A stretch of 64,000 bases of DNA from Verrucomicrobiota bacterium (lineage in GTDB: Bacteria > Verrucomicrobiota > Verrucomicrobiia > Palsa-1439): positions 30,640 through 94,639 of the forward strand of contig PLZV01000023.1 in the NCBI GenBank assembly GCA_003152315.1. Reading direction: 5' to 3'. Shown here one piece after another: positions 30,334 to 40,003 of the stretch (position 1 is the stretch's first letter; every line of letters begins with the position of its first letter). The position numbers were made by a program, and so were the translations under genes. A model generated the notes under the pieces. It ran no database searches and had not been told where the DNA came from. It was given only the letters and a program-made list of their open reading frames with translations.

Positions 30334-30716
30334 GTATCACTGCTCATTCCAGCTTCGTGGCTGTAAGTGCATTCTTCCGGGGCACCGTCTACGCGCCATC
30401 AACCGCAGCATGATTACTTCCACAGGCGACAACAGTGTTAGTTAAGAACCAAACAACAACCAGTTTGGCCTTCGGGAAATCCCCCCTAATTGGATTCTCC
30501 GGCTATACCCTTTAGCCTTGAGTGTGCCAACGAACACATCAAAGTTCTCACAGAATCGCTACCATCTGCAAGAGAGGCACTACCGTCGCAGATTCACTTC
30601 ATAAACAAGAATGGCCTGTGGGCCAAATGGCGACCATTTGTCGCTACTGTCAATCCATCAGACAATTTGTCACTAGCCGGCTGTCACACCTTCTGCATTC
30701 CCACAGTCCTGATCGG

Positions 30717-32018
30717 CTACCGCCCCTTCTCAGCTTCCTGGTCCGCACCGACCGCATCATTGGTGGCGCTCGCGACCGCGGAGGCGGGAGGTTCGCGCAG
30801 GTGGCGGCCGGGGCCGTTCAAGATATAGAGGCCGGCGGTGAGATACGATGCCGCGGAGATCAAGAGCGCGTTGCGCATACCAAGGAGATCGGACACGTTG
30901 GTGATGCCGAGCGCGGCAAATGGCATGAGGCCGAAGAAGCTCATGGCGACAATCGACGAGACGCGACCACGCATCGGTCCGGGCGCGCGTTCCTGCACGA
31001 TGGTGTTCGTCAGCCCGGCGAGCGTGGAAACGCCGAGGGACAACACGACCAGCGAACCCGCGGCGACGATAAACCGATGGGCAGTCGCCAGGCTGGTCAA
31101 CGCCAGCGTAATGCAGCCGACGGCGGCGAACAGCAGCCTGCGGCGGTATTCCCGGCGCACGCCGAGCAGGCTGACCGACCCGGTAAGCGCGCCGATTCCG
31201 GAGACTCCCATCAGCATCCCCATTTTGCCCGGACCGAGCAGCAGCACGTATTTGGCGTACAGTGGCACCATGACCATCATGACGGGGAACACAAAAATAA
31301 CCGTCGCCACCAGCAGCGTGATCATCGCCATGGTTGGTTTGTCGGAACGGACGTAAGTGAAGCCATCCTTGATGGAGCCACGGCGTTGCGCCTCTTCGTG
31401 CGCCGTCCCTTTGACGCGTGGGTGAATGGTCAACAAGGCGACGATGAGCGCCCCAAACGAAAGCGCGTTGGCGTAGAACGCCGCCGCGGGTCCGGCGATG
31501 CCGATGACATAACCAGCCAGCGCCGGGCCGATCAAGCGCGTGCCGTGAAACACGGAGCGGTCGACCGCAATCGCCGTGGCGATATGGTCCTTGCCGACCA
31601 ATTCCGGGACGAGCGCGGCTGCGGAAGGCATTTCAAAGGCGGTCGAGATCCCCAGGAAAAATGCCACGAGGATGATGTGCCAGATGTGGATTTGTCCGGT
31701 GGCCACGAGCCAGCCCACCAGCAAGGCGAAACAAATCTGCACTACCTGCGTCACCAGCAGGATCGCGCGCTTGTCGTGACGATCAGCAAAGGCTCCCCCC
31801 ACCAACGAGAGCGCCACGATGGGAATGCTTCCCACAAACGTGACCATGCCGAGCATGACGGCTTTGTCGGTCAGTGTGGTCATAATCCAGCTTTGCGCCA
31901 TCACCTGCATCCAGGTGCCCGTCATGGAGATGGCTTCCCCCGTGATGTACCGGGTAAACGGTCCATTGCGGAACAAAGTGCGGACACTCTGTCTTCTGGA
32001 TGTCGGTTCCTGGTTCAC
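30717..32018 (-). CDS. MFS transporter (MFS_3/EntS-like)
   Basis: FTRYITGEAISMTGTWMQVMAQSWIM...GGAFADRHDKRAILL, about 12 TM segments. Confidence 0.85.
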   Translation of the reverse strand: MNQEPTSRRQSVRTLFRNGPFTRYITGEAISMTGTWMQVMAQSWIMTTLTDKAVMLGMVTFVGSIPIVALSLVGGAFADRHDKRAILLVTQVVQICFALLVGWLVATGQIHIWHIILVAFFLGISTAFEMPSAAALVPELVGKDHIATAIAVDRSVFHGTRLIGPALAGYVIGIAGPAAAFYANALSFGALIVALLTIHPRVKGTAHEEAQRRGSIKDGFTYVRSDKPTMAMITLLVATVIFVFPVMMVMVPLYAKYVLLLGPGKMGMLMGVSGIGALTGSVSLLGVRREYRRRLLFAAVGCITLALTSLATAHRFIVAAGSLVVLSLGVSTLAGLTNTIVQERAPGPMRGRVSSIVAMSFFGLMPFAALGITNVSDLLGMRNALLISAASYLTAGLYILNGPGRHLREPPASAVASATNDAVGADQEAEKGR

Positions 32019-32215
32019 GGATATCCCGTTGATCGGGTCGTTGACTGTATCGCGGAAACTGTCCCCTGTCCAAGGAGGAAGGGAGGCAGGTCAATGTGAT
32101 GAAAAACGGACTTTTCCTGGCTCGTCGGCAGAAGTGTTGTCGCGCAACTATTCGCGGGTCGGATCACTCGCCGCTTGATTTTGTCCCGGGATTATGAAAA
32201 AAGGTTGACACTTCG

Positions 32216-33526
32216 ATGGGGAAAAACCTTAAGATTGCCCTTGGTTCGGATCACGGCGGCCTGGAACTCAAGAATCAGCTTCTCGGTTATTTGCAGAGCC
32301 GGGGCTTTTTCGTGCAGGACTGCGGCACGCATAGCAAAGACGCCGTCGACTACCCGCGCATCGCGTACACGGTCGCGCGGCTGGTGGCGAGCGGGACGTG
32401 CGACCGCGGGATCATGGTGGATGGCGCCGGCATCGGGTCGGCAATGTCAGCCAACAAAGTCCGTGGTGTAAGGGCCGCTGCGTGTTACAGTGTCGCTTTG
32501 GCGAAGAACTCGCGCGAGCACAACGACGCCAATGTGCTGACGCTCGGCTCGGGCCAGACCAATTTTGAAACGGCCACGCAGATCGTCGAGACTTTTCTGG
32601 CGGGTGCATGTGTTGAAGAACGGCATCGAAAACGGGTACAACTGATCAATGCAATCGAGAACGGACCCATTGAAACCGGAGCGCACCAGGCAACCTTGTT
32701 GGCCACGGTGGGAGAACCACGCGTGAGCGCCTCCCAGTCCGACCGCGAACGGATCGCCAAGCGCGTGCAGGAGCTTCTCGCGTCCCAGGGCAATCCGCCC
32801 ATCGCGGCCACGGTGTCCCGACCGGGATTCTCGCCCGCGCAAATCGCCCAACTGATCGACCACACTATTTTACGTCCAGACACCACGCGCGCGGACATCG
32901 AGCAGCTTTGCCGCGAGGCGCGCCAGGCAAAATTCTACTCCGTCTGCGTCAATCCCACGTGGGTCTCACTTGCGCGGCAGTTGCTCGAAGGCTCGAACGT
33001 CAAGGTCTGCTGCGTCGTCGGATTCCCCTTGGGCGCGCAGCCGCCTGAAACGAAGGCGATGGAAGCGCGTGCGGCCATCCGCCAGGGCGCTAAGGAAATT
33101 GACATGGTGATCAACGTCGGCGCGCTCAAGAGCGGCGATGACGAGATGGTATTGCGGGACATTCGCGGGGTGGTCGAGGCCTGCCGTGACGGCAGCGCGA
33201 AATGCAAAGTGATTCACGAGACGTCGCTCCTGACCAATGAGGAGAAGGCGCGCGCGTGCGAGCTTTCCGTCAAGGCGCACGCGGACTTCGTCAAAACCTC
33301 CACGGGGTTCAGCTCGGGCGGCGCGACGGTGGAAGACGTGTCGCTGATGAGCCGCATTGTTCGCGACAAAGGGCTCGGCGTGAAGGCGTCGGGGGGAGTG
33401 CGTTCGCTGGCGGAATTGCTGAAAATGGTGGCGGCGGGCGCAACGCGCATCGGCACGTCCAGCGGCCTGAAGATTTTGAAGGAAGCCTCCGGGGAAGTTG
33501 TTTCGTCGGCAGGCGCGAAGTATTAG
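32216..33526 (+). CDS. RpiB-like sugar-phosphate isomerase fused to DeoC-type deoxyribose-phosphate aldolase (BMC-associated)
   Basis: N-term [20 protein letters not shown]...[21 protein letters not shown]...[10 protein letters not shown]-term [25 protein letters not shown]...VCVNPTWV...GADF-like [21 protein letters not shown]...[10 protein letters not shown]. Confidence 0.9.
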   Translation: MGKNLKIALGSDHGGLELKNQLLGYLQSRGFFVQDCGTHSKDAVDYPRIAYTVARLVASGTCDRGIMVDGAGIGSAMSANKVRGVRAAACYSVALAKNSREHNDANVLTLGSGQTNFETATQIVETFLAGACVEERHRKRVQLINAIENGPIETGAHQATLLATVGEPRVSASQSDRERIAKRVQELLASQGNPPIAATVSRPGFSPAQIAQLIDHTILRPDTTRADIEQLCREARQAKFYSVCVNPTWVSLARQLLEGSNVKVCCVVGFPLGAQPPETKAMEARAAIRQGAKEIDMVINVGALKSGDDEMVLRDIRGVVEACRDGSAKCKVIHETSLLTNEEKARACELSVKAHADFVKTSTGFSSGGATVEDVSLMSRIVRDKGLGVKASGGVRSLAELLKMVAAGATRIGTSSGLKILKEASGEVVSSAGAKY

Positions 33527-33548
33527 ATGGACACGAAAGGAATGAAAC

Positions 33549-34184
33549 ATGGCCGATCTACGCTCTTACATTTTTCTCGATAGCTTGCAGCCGCAGGTGG
33601 CGTCATTCTTCGCCACGGTCTCGCAGGGTTTCCTGCCGATCGCGGGACAGGCTTCACTCTTCGTCGAGATTTCGCCCGGCATGGAGATCAATCGGGTCAC
33701 CGACGTGGCGCTCAAGTCCACGAAAGTGACGCCCGGCATGCAGATTATTGAGCGCCTGTATGGAATGCTCGAGATTCATTCCGAGTCCCAGGCCGACGTG
33801 CGCCAGGCGGGCGCGGCCATCCTCGAAGCGCTAAATCTCAAGGAGGAGGGCCGTTACAAGCCCCAGATTTTCAGCAGCAGCATCATCCGTCGCATTGACG
33901 ACTATCATACGATGCTCATCAACCGCACGCGCCACGGCAATATGATCCTGCCCGGTCATACACTCTTCACGATGGAATGCGCGCCGGCCGCGTACGCCGC
34001 GTACGCCGCGAACGAGGCCGAAAAGGCCGCGGAGATCAACATCCTGGAGATTCGCGCGTTCGGCAGTTTCGGCCGCATTTATCTTGGGGGCGACGAGAAG
34101 GACATCGACGTTGCCGCCAAGGCCGCCGAGCAGGCGATCAACAGCGTCACCGGCCGCGAGATGAAGGGCAGTGGCGGCGGCTAG
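33549..34184 (+). CDS. BMC shell protein, probable tandem-domain trimer (BMC-T)
   Basis: 211 aa, position in BMC operon, repeated BMC-like segments; C-terminal GRIYLGGDEKDIDVAAKAAEQAI. Confidence 0.75.
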   Translation: MADLRSYIFLDSLQPQVASFFATVSQGFLPIAGQASLFVEISPGMEINRVTDVALKSTKVTPGMQIIERLYGMLEIHSESQADVRQAGAAILEALNLKEEGRYKPQIFSSSIIRRIDDYHTMLINRTRHGNMILPGHTLFTMECAPAAYAAYAANEAEKAAEINILEIRAFGSFGRIYLGGDEKDIDVAAKAAEQAINSVTGREMKGSGGG

Positions 34185-34235
34185 ACTGCAGCAGACAATT
34201 TGAACCGATCACAAAAAACGTAAGGAGATCCGCAC

Positions 34236-34532
34236 ATGGCAGATGCATTAGGGTTGCTCGAAGCACGTTCCTTCGCCGCGATGGTGGAAGGGGCCGATGC
34301 GATGGTCAAAGCCGCGAAGGTCGAACTCGTGAGCTATGAGAAGACCGGTGGCGGTTACGTCACGGCGGTCATTCGCGGCGATGTCGCCGCGGTGAAGGCC
34401 GCGACCGATGCCGGTCGCACGGCAGCCAGCCGCGTGGGCGAAGTGGTGGCGGTCCACGTCATCGCGCGTCCGCACGAGAATGTCGACGCCGTCGTCCCGC
34501 TGGGACGTGGCAACAAAGCTGCCAAGAAATAA
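34236..34532 (+). CDS. BMC shell protein, hexamer type (BMC-H)
   Basis: [57 protein letters not shown]. Confidence 0.95.
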   Translation: MADALGLLEARSFAAMVEGADAMVKAAKVELVSYEKTGGGYVTAVIRGDVAAVKAATDAGRTAASRVGEVVAVHVIARPHENVDAVVPLGRGNKAAKK

Positions 34533-34604
34533 CAATTCACTCGGTGGACTGCTGATCGTTTGCGCCAACGCGGCGGCCAGCAGTCTTACCGGGAGTTTTT
34601 GCTT

Positions 34605-34895
34605 ATGAATCTTGGCAAAGTTGTCGGCACCGTCGTCGCCACGCGCAAGGAATCCAGCCTGGATGGCTTGAAGTTCATGCTCGTCAAGCACGTCGATCCC
34701 GAAGGCAAGGAAACCGGCGGCCAGGTGGTGGCCGTCGATGCGGTCGGCGCCGGCCCTGGCGAATTGGTGTTGATTGCCACGGGTAGCTCGGCGCGCCAGA
34801 CCCTCGCCACGAAAGACCGGCCCTGCGACGCGGTCATCATGGCCATCGTGGACAGTTGGGAAATCGGCGGCACCGAGAAGTATCGAAAGGATTAG
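34605..34895 (+). CDS. BMC vertex protein, pentamer type (BMC-P, EutN/CcmL family)
   Basis: [27 protein letters not shown]...[22 protein letters not shown]...IVDSW. Confidence 0.92.
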   Translation: MNLGKVVGTVVATRKESSLDGLKFMLVKHVDPEGKETGGQVVAVDAVGAGPGELVLIATGSSARQTLATKDRPCDAVIMAIVDSWEIGGTEKYRKD

Positions 34896-34901
34896 CGCGC
34901 C

Positions 34902-36356
34902 ATGGCTGGACTTAGCGAGCAAGAAATCGATCTTATCGCGCAACGCATTGTCGCCGACCTCACGGGACGCGGCGGAGCTTCAACTGCGAGCGCGGCGTCA
35001 GCATCGGCTTCGTCCCCTGCCCCGTTGCGCGACATCGGCATCTTCGACACCATCGACGAAGCGGTCAAGGCGGCCAGCATCGCTTTCTGTCAATTCGACC
35101 AGCAGGGCCTGAAGAAACGCAACGAGATCATCGCCTCGATTCGTCAATCGATGCGGGAACACGGCAGCACGCTGGCGCGCATGGCGCACGAAGAAACGGG
35201 GCTCGGTCGTTACGAGGACAAGATTCTCAAGAACCAACTGGTCACCGAGAAGACGCCCGGCACGGAAGATCTGCTCTCACACACCGTCACCGGTGACGAC
35301 GGGCTGACGCTCACCGAGCCTGCGCCTTTCGGCGTCATTGGGGCCATCACGCCGACAACCAATCCGACCTCGACGATCATCAATAACACGATTGCGATGC
35401 TTTCGGCGGGGAATGCGGTGGTGTTCAATGTTCACCCAAATGCCAAGCGCGTCTCCTGCCACAATGTCGCGCTCATCAACAAGGCCATTGTCGCCGCCGG
35501 CGGCCCGCGCAACCTCATTACGTGCGTGGCGAATCCGACGGTTGAAAGCGCACAGGCCTTGATGAAGTTTTCGGGCGTGCGTCTCGTTGTTGTTACGGGC
35601 GGCGGGGGCGTTGTGCACGCTGCGATGGCGAGCGGGAAGCGCGCCATTTGCGCCGGGCCCGGCAATCCCCCGGTGGTGGTGGATGAGACGGCGGACATTG
35701 ATAAGGCCGCACGCGACATCGTGTTCGGCGCGTCCTTCGACAACAACATTATCTGCGCCGATGAAAAGGAATGTCTCGTCGTTTCCAGCGTGGCTGACAA
35801 ACTCATCAAGGCGATGACCTACAATGGCGCGTACTTGATCACGAAGGAACAATTGGCCGCCGTCGAGAAGGTGGTCTTCAAGAAAACTTCCGGCCCGCGC
35901 CAGGAAGCCGAGATCGACCGCTCGCTGATTGGCAAGAATGCCAGCGTCATTTTGCAGAAGGCAGGCATTCGGTGTGATGACAGTATTCGGCTCGGCATTT
36001 GCGAAGTGGACCACGATCATCCCCTGCTCTGGACCGAGCAGATGATGCCGATTTTCCCGGTTACGCGCGTAAGGGATGCCGATGAAGGGATCGATTTCGC
36101 GATGCAACTGGAACATCCGCGACGGCACACGTTCGTCATGCATTCGGACAATCTCTCGAACCTCAGCCGCATGGCGCGCGAGTGCAACGCCAGCGTTTTC
36201 GTCAAGAACGGCCCATCACTGGCGGGCCTCGGCTTCAAGGGCGAAGGTCCCACGTCGTTCACTATCGCCAGCCCCACGGGCGAAGGCATGACGACCCCGA
36301 GGAGTTTTTCACGTTGGCGCCGTTGCACGCTGGTCGGCGCATTTAGAATCGTATAA
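34902..36356 (+). CDS. CoA-acylating aldehyde dehydrogenase (PduP/EutE-like)
   Basis: N-terminal amphipathic segment MAGLSEQEIDLIAQRIVADL; FGVIGAITPTTNPTSTIINN; DNNIICADEKECLVV; SPTGEGMTTPRSFSRWRRCTLVG. Confidence 0.9.
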   Translation: MAGLSEQEIDLIAQRIVADLTGRGGASTASAASASASSPAPLRDIGIFDTIDEAVKAASIAFCQFDQQGLKKRNEIIASIRQSMREHGSTLARMAHEETGLGRYEDKILKNQLVTEKTPGTEDLLSHTVTGDDGLTLTEPAPFGVIGAITPTTNPTSTIINNTIAMLSAGNAVVFNVHPNAKRVSCHNVALINKAIVAAGGPRNLITCVANPTVESAQALMKFSGVRLVVVTGGGGVVHAAMASGKRAICAGPGNPPVVVDETADIDKAARDIVFGASFDNNIICADEKECLVVSSVADKLIKAMTYNGAYLITKEQLAAVEKVVFKKTSGPRQEAEIDRSLIGKNASVILQKAGIRCDDSIRLGICEVDHDHPLLWTEQMMPIFPVTRVRDADEGIDFAMQLEHPRRHTFVMHSDNLSNLSRMARECNASVFVKNGPSLAGLGFKGEGPTSFTIASPTGEGMTTPRSFSRWRRCTLVGAFRIV

Positions 36357-36382
36357 CACAGATGACCGTATCCCGAATTCCT

Positions 36383-36447
36383 GTAGTCGCAGGCTTTAGC
36401 CTGCGCTGGGTACAAAAGGCGCGCACCCTAAAGGGTGCGGCTACAGA
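36383..36447. repeat. Paired palindromes in BMC intergenic spacer
   Basis: GTAGTCGCAGGCTTTAGCCTGCGC and GCGCACCCTAAAGGGTGCGGCTACA. Confidence 0.75.
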
Positions 36448-36462
36448 ACGCTTGAAATTGTT

Positions 36463-37077
36463 GTGAAGAAATATCCCGCCATCGCGGTTATCGAATTCAG
36501 CAGCATCGCCGACGGCATTTTTACCGTCGACGCGATCCTGAAGAAGGCGCCCATTGCCATGATCAAGGGTGGAACGGTCAGCGGCGGGCGCTATCTCACC
36601 ATTTTTGGCGGCACGACCGGCAGCGTCAGTGAATCGCTTAGCGAAGCGCTCGTCATTGGCGCGGGCAGCGTGCTGGATCACGCGTTCCTGCCGGATGTGC
36701 ACGAGAAGATTCATGATGCCATGTTGGGCAAACGGATTGATTCCGGGCAAAACTCTGTGGCCATTCTGGAAACCGACACGATTGCCGCCAACATCCGCGC
36801 CGCGGAAGTCGCCATCAAGGGGACGGAAGTGAATTTGGTCGAGTTGCGGCTCGCGGAGTACGAGATGTCGGGCAAAGCCATCAGCCTGTATAGCGGTGTG
36901 TTGGAAGAGATCCAGTCGGCGATGAATATCGCCAGCGATTTCCTGCGCGGGCGTCAGGCGTTCACGCATTACCGCATCATCGCGCACCCTCACGAAGCGC
37001 TCGCCCGTCAACTCGATGACACGACGCGGTACAACGACGCGAAGTTGCACGAACTGGAAGGCGAGGAGGCAAGCTGA
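36463..37077 (+). CDS. BMC shell protein, tandem-domain trimer (BMC-T), GTG start
   Basis: AIAVIEFSSIADGIFTVDAILKKAPIAMIKGGTVSGGRYLTIFGG; second domain AISLYSGVLEEIQSAMNIASDFLRGRQAFTHYRIIAHPHEAL. Confidence 0.88.
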   Translation: MKKYPAIAVIEFSSIADGIFTVDAILKKAPIAMIKGGTVSGGRYLTIFGGTTGSVSESLSEALVIGAGSVLDHAFLPDVHEKIHDAMLGKRIDSGQNSVAILETDTIAANIRAAEVAIKGTEVNLVELRLAEYEMSGKAISLYSGVLEEIQSAMNIASDFLRGRQAFTHYRIIAHPHEALARQLDDTTRYNDAKLHELEGEEAS

Positions 37078-37113
37078 TGAAGCGAGTGTATCGCGAGCTT
37101 TCGACGCGTCCTT

Positions 37114-37132
37114 CGGCGGTCATAGACCGCCG
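37114..37132. repeat. Palindrome in BMC intergenic spacer
   Basis: CGGCGGTCATAGACCGCCG. Confidence 0.7.
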
Positions 37133-37153
37133 CTACAGCGGAGGGGCCTTGTA

Positions 37154-37423
37154 ATGCTGCTGGGTAAGGTCATTGGCACGCTCACGCCCTGCGTCGTGTA
37201 CACGGGACTCGAAGGCGTCCCGATGCTTTGGATTCAACCGCTCGATAAACAGGGTCAACCGAAGGGCGAGCCGTTGGTCGCCTGCGATGGCACGCGCATG
37301 GCTGGGCCCGAAGAGCTGGTGTATTACGAAGGCGGGCGCGAGGCGGCGATGCTGCTGGAGCCATGGTTTGTGCCCGTCGATCACGCGATTGTTGGGATTG
37401 TTGATGAATTGCATGCGGAATAG
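37154..37423 (+). CDS. BMC vertex protein (BMC-P), second paralog
   Basis: MLLGKVIGTLTPCVVYTGLEGVPMLWIQPLDKQGQPKGEPLVACDGTRMAGPEELVYYEGG. Confidence 0.88.
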   Translation: MLLGKVIGTLTPCVVYTGLEGVPMLWIQPLDKQGQPKGEPLVACDGTRMAGPEELVYYEGGREAAMLLEPWFVPVDHAIVGIVDELHAE

Positions 37424-37454
37424 GGGTGAGGTGAGCTTGAAGACGGAGACAAGC

Positions 37455-37474
37455 GGCCACGACGGAGCGTGGCC
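37455..37474. repeat. Palindrome in BMC intergenic spacer
   Basis: GGCCACGACGGAGCGTGGCC. Confidence 0.65.
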
Positions 37475-37524
37475 CTCCAACGGCGCGCCCGGCGGTCGCG
37501 CCCTACCAAAGGCCCGGCTTTGAC

Positions 37525-37797
37525 ATGATCATCGGCACTGTCAGGGGTAACATCGTTTCGACCATCAACCACCCGTTCTACGACGGCAAGAAGCTGATGA
37601 TCGTCGAGAAAGAGGATTTTTCGGGGAAAGCCGGCGGCTACCTGATTGCCATCGATGGCGGCATGGGCGTCGGCGTCGGCGAGCGCGTGTTGGTCATTGA
37701 TGAAGGCAACTCCGCCCGCCAGGTTGTGAAAGACAGCAAGGCCCCGCTGCGCTCGATTATTGTGGCGATAGTTGACCATGTCGATGCCGGGGCGTAG
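37525..37797 (+). CDS. BMC vertex protein (BMC-P), third paralog
   Basis: MIIGTVRGNIVSTINHPFYDGKKLMIVEKEDFSGKAGGYLIAIDGGMGVGVGERVLVIDEGNSARQV. Confidence 0.92.
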   Translation: MIIGTVRGNIVSTINHPFYDGKKLMIVEKEDFSGKAGGYLIAIDGGMGVGVGERVLVIDEGNSARQVVKDSKAPLRSIIVAIVDHVDAGA

Positions 37798-37809
37798 GTT
37801 TGGTGCGGC

Positions 37810-38010
37810 GTGAAATTTGATGTGACAGTGGAAGCGGGTGGTGACGGTTTCGTGGCGCAGTGCGAAAGCATGGCTTGCAGCGCCCAGGGCCTCAGTCCTA
37901 CCAATGCGCTCGACTCCCTTCGCGATGAGATTCGTTATCGGCTTGAACTGTGTCCCTGCACTACCGTTAATGACGATTACGTTGAGTTGAATGTGGTGTC
38001 AGCGCTGTAA
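37810..38010 (+). CDS. HicB-like small protein at the end of the BMC operon
   Basis: MKFDVTVEAGGDGFVAQCESMACSAQGLSPTNALDSLRDEIRYRLELCPC: HicB/DUF1902-like pattern; a copy of its 3' third occurs at 44717-44797. Confidence 0.55.
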   Translation: MKFDVTVEAGGDGFVAQCESMACSAQGLSPTNALDSLRDEIRYRLELCPCTTVNDDYVELNVVSAL

Positions 38011-38060
38011 AATGGCCCCTGGAAGGTGAGGCGAGATTATCCCCAGACGTCCGAGAAGCT

Positions 38061-38942
38061 TCATAGCGGCGGTTGTGATGAAGTGACGCGCGCGTGTGGC
38101 CACAGCGCTTCGGCGCGATCTACTGGGGGATGAATGTCGATCAAGTGGACAGATTTGAGGTTGGGAGTAGAATCGCGGAGAAGATCGAGAACGGCTTGAT
38201 CATAAGGATTGAATGCGAAGCCAAAGACGACAAGCTCAATGGCGGGTCTAAGAATTCGCTCTGCCACTTCCCACGTGTGGCGCAGAGACTCCGAACAAAC
38301 CTTCTCTGGGGTTGGGGCAACGATAAGAGCGCGACCGGTCAAACCACGGCGTCCGTCGGTGTAGCACCCAGCGGTATCCCAAGAAATGCTGCCGTGGATC
38401 TTCGCCAGAGCGACTGATCCGGTAACCCTGACAGGGTTCTTCCAATGTGACATCGGATATGCACCTCTCCCGATCAACTGCTGATTTCGAAGCCCGTAAT
38501 TAAACCCATTCGTGCCGAGTGAATACTCGGGGAGCATGTCATAGTTCGGCGTAACTATGCCGCTCAGCGATGGATTGCAGAAGCTCTGCAGAAACTTTTG
38601 TGCGCGCACAACTCCAGCAATTTCGTATCGACGGTTTTCGTCGATCATCAAAACGTGCCTGCGCCAGCGTTGAGCGTGGAACTCCTTCCAGATGAAAGGA
38701 TCGGAGAGCCTTCGCGTTATGTACCACAGGACTAATTCTCTCTTCCTCGTCTCGAACGTAAGGGCGGCGGCGATGAATTGTTCTGAGCTGCCGCCGGGAT
38801 GCTCGTCATCCCATTGTTGTTTCAGTGCCCGCACCAGCATGAGCTTTTGCGCCTCACGCTCGCCCCAAGGTTCTATAGTGAAATCGAACAGTGCATTCGC
38901 CACCGGTAAGTCTGCCGCCCACTTCGAAAAGCCTGCCCCCAA
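38061..38942 (-). CDS. SIR2-like domain protein, start codon uncertain or 5'-truncated
   Basis: GAGFSKWA, IVTPNYDMLPEY, LAKIHGSISWD, VFGFAFNPYD; in-frame upstream codons read KTRKLSVVLFLGAGFS after a TAG with no ATG. Confidence 0.65.
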   Translation of the reverse strand: MGAGFSKWAADLPVANALFDFTIEPWGEREAQKLMLVRALKQQWDDEHPGGSSEQFIAAALTFETRKRELVLWYITRRLSDPFIWKEFHAQRWRRHVLMIDENRRYEIAGVVRAQKFLQSFCNPSLSGIVTPNYDMLPEYSLGTNGFNYGLRNQQLIGRGAYPMSHWKNPVRVTGSVALAKIHGSISWDTAGCYTDGRRGLTGRALIVAPTPEKVCSESLRHTWEVAERILRPAIELVVFGFAFNPYDQAVLDLLRDSTPNLKSVHLIDIHPPVDRAEALWPHARVTSSQPPL

Positions 38943-39052
38943 AAACAGTACTACACTCAGTTTTCGTGTCTTCTACGTGTTACGGTGCGATGTGCGAAAA
39001 ACTTCTCCGACCTTTAGAATCCCGTCGCGTTCTTGCTACAATGCGTAGCGTG

Positions 39053-39227
39053 AACGCAAATTTAGCCCATCAGCAGTTCATGCCGTTGCCAAGCAACGAG
39101 GGCATTCGCGTCACCTGGCCAACGCCGAAGCATTTTCTTTTGGATGCGCCGGAGAAGTTTTACGCACGCACGCGGGTGAATGCGGATTACGGGAAGCCGG
39201 GGTGGACGCGGGATTGTGAGAAACGCT
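39053..39227 (+). pseudogene. 5' fragment of M23 peptidase interrupted by the IS66-family element
   Basis: NANLAHQQFMPLPSNEGIRVTWPTPKHFLLDAPEKFYARTRVNADYGKPGWTRDCEKR, close match to the intact M23 gene at 47803-48435. Confidence 0.85.
39220..39227. repeat. Target-site duplication, left copy (GAAACGCT)
   Basis: 8 bp immediately outside the left end; identical to 44662-44669. Confidence 0.85.
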
Positions 39228-39374
39228 GTATGCGGCTGAGCGGCTACGTCTAGTTTTCGGCACCGTGTTATGAAATCATGGCGGCATGAAATCTACAAAA
39301 GCTGGATCAGGTCGTCGGCGTTGGACAGTTAAACAACGCCAACGGTTGCTGGCGCGTTTCCACGCAATATCAAT

Positions 39375-39610
39375 TGACCCAACGGGATTTTGCTGATCGC
39401 CATGGCGTCGGGTTGTCAACATTGAGCAAATGGCTGCGAGTTGAAAGCGAATCAGCCTCGCCGTCCGTGAAGTTCCAGGAAGTGACGCTGCCCAATATGC
39501 CGCCGCGCTACCAGGTGGAGGTCGTCAGTCCGCAAGGTTGGACTGTCCGGTTACAAAACGGTTCCGATGTGCAGCAGTTGCCTGCACTGTTGCAGGCGTT
39601 GCCGTGTTAA
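39375..39610 (+). CDS. tnpA: IS66 TnpA-like helix-turn-helix protein (start uncertain, may begin near 39285)
   Basis: LTQRDFADRHGVGLSTLSKWLRVESE, followed immediately by tnpB. Confidence 0.75.
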
Positions 39611-39939
39611 GTGTTACCAGCGCAACCCGCGTGCTGGTGGCCACCACACCAGTGGATTTGCGCGGCAGTTTCAATCGGCTCTACGGTCTGGTCGTTGAAC
39701 AACTCAAGGGCGATCCACTGTCCGGGCATCTGTTTGTTTTCACTAACGGTCGTCGCAATCGTATCAAGGTTCTTTACTGGGACGGCGATGGCTTATGGGT
39801 TTGTGCGAAAAGATTGGAGAGCGGTCGGTTTACCTGGCCGGTGAACGAAAATGGGCAGGTCAGTTTGCGAGGCGAAGAGTTTAGCGCCCTGATTCATGGT
39901 CTGGAAGTGCGGTCGAAAAAGAACTGGTATCGGCGGTGA
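39605..39939 (+). CDS. tnpB: IS66 family accessory protein TnpB (start approximate)
   Basis: RVLVATTPVDLRGSFNRLYGLVVEQLKGDPLSGHLFVFTNGRRNRIKVLYWDGDGLWVCAKRLESGRFTWP. Confidence 0.9.
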
Positions 39940-40003
39940 AAAGATTGTTGTAAAATACTGTTCTGTTGATTGAACAAAATAGTTTGACCCACGTCAGATA
40001 AGT

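Noticed and set aside
30522-32099. 525-aa plus-strand ORF opposite the MFS transporter
   Set aside because: Low-complexity R/H/D/G-rich translation typical of an antisense shadow in GC-rich DNA; the minus strand encodes a clear MFS protein.
35277-36143. 288-aa minus-strand ORF in the BMC operon
   Set aside because: Antisense to the aldehyde dehydrogenase; composition typical of shadow ORFs.
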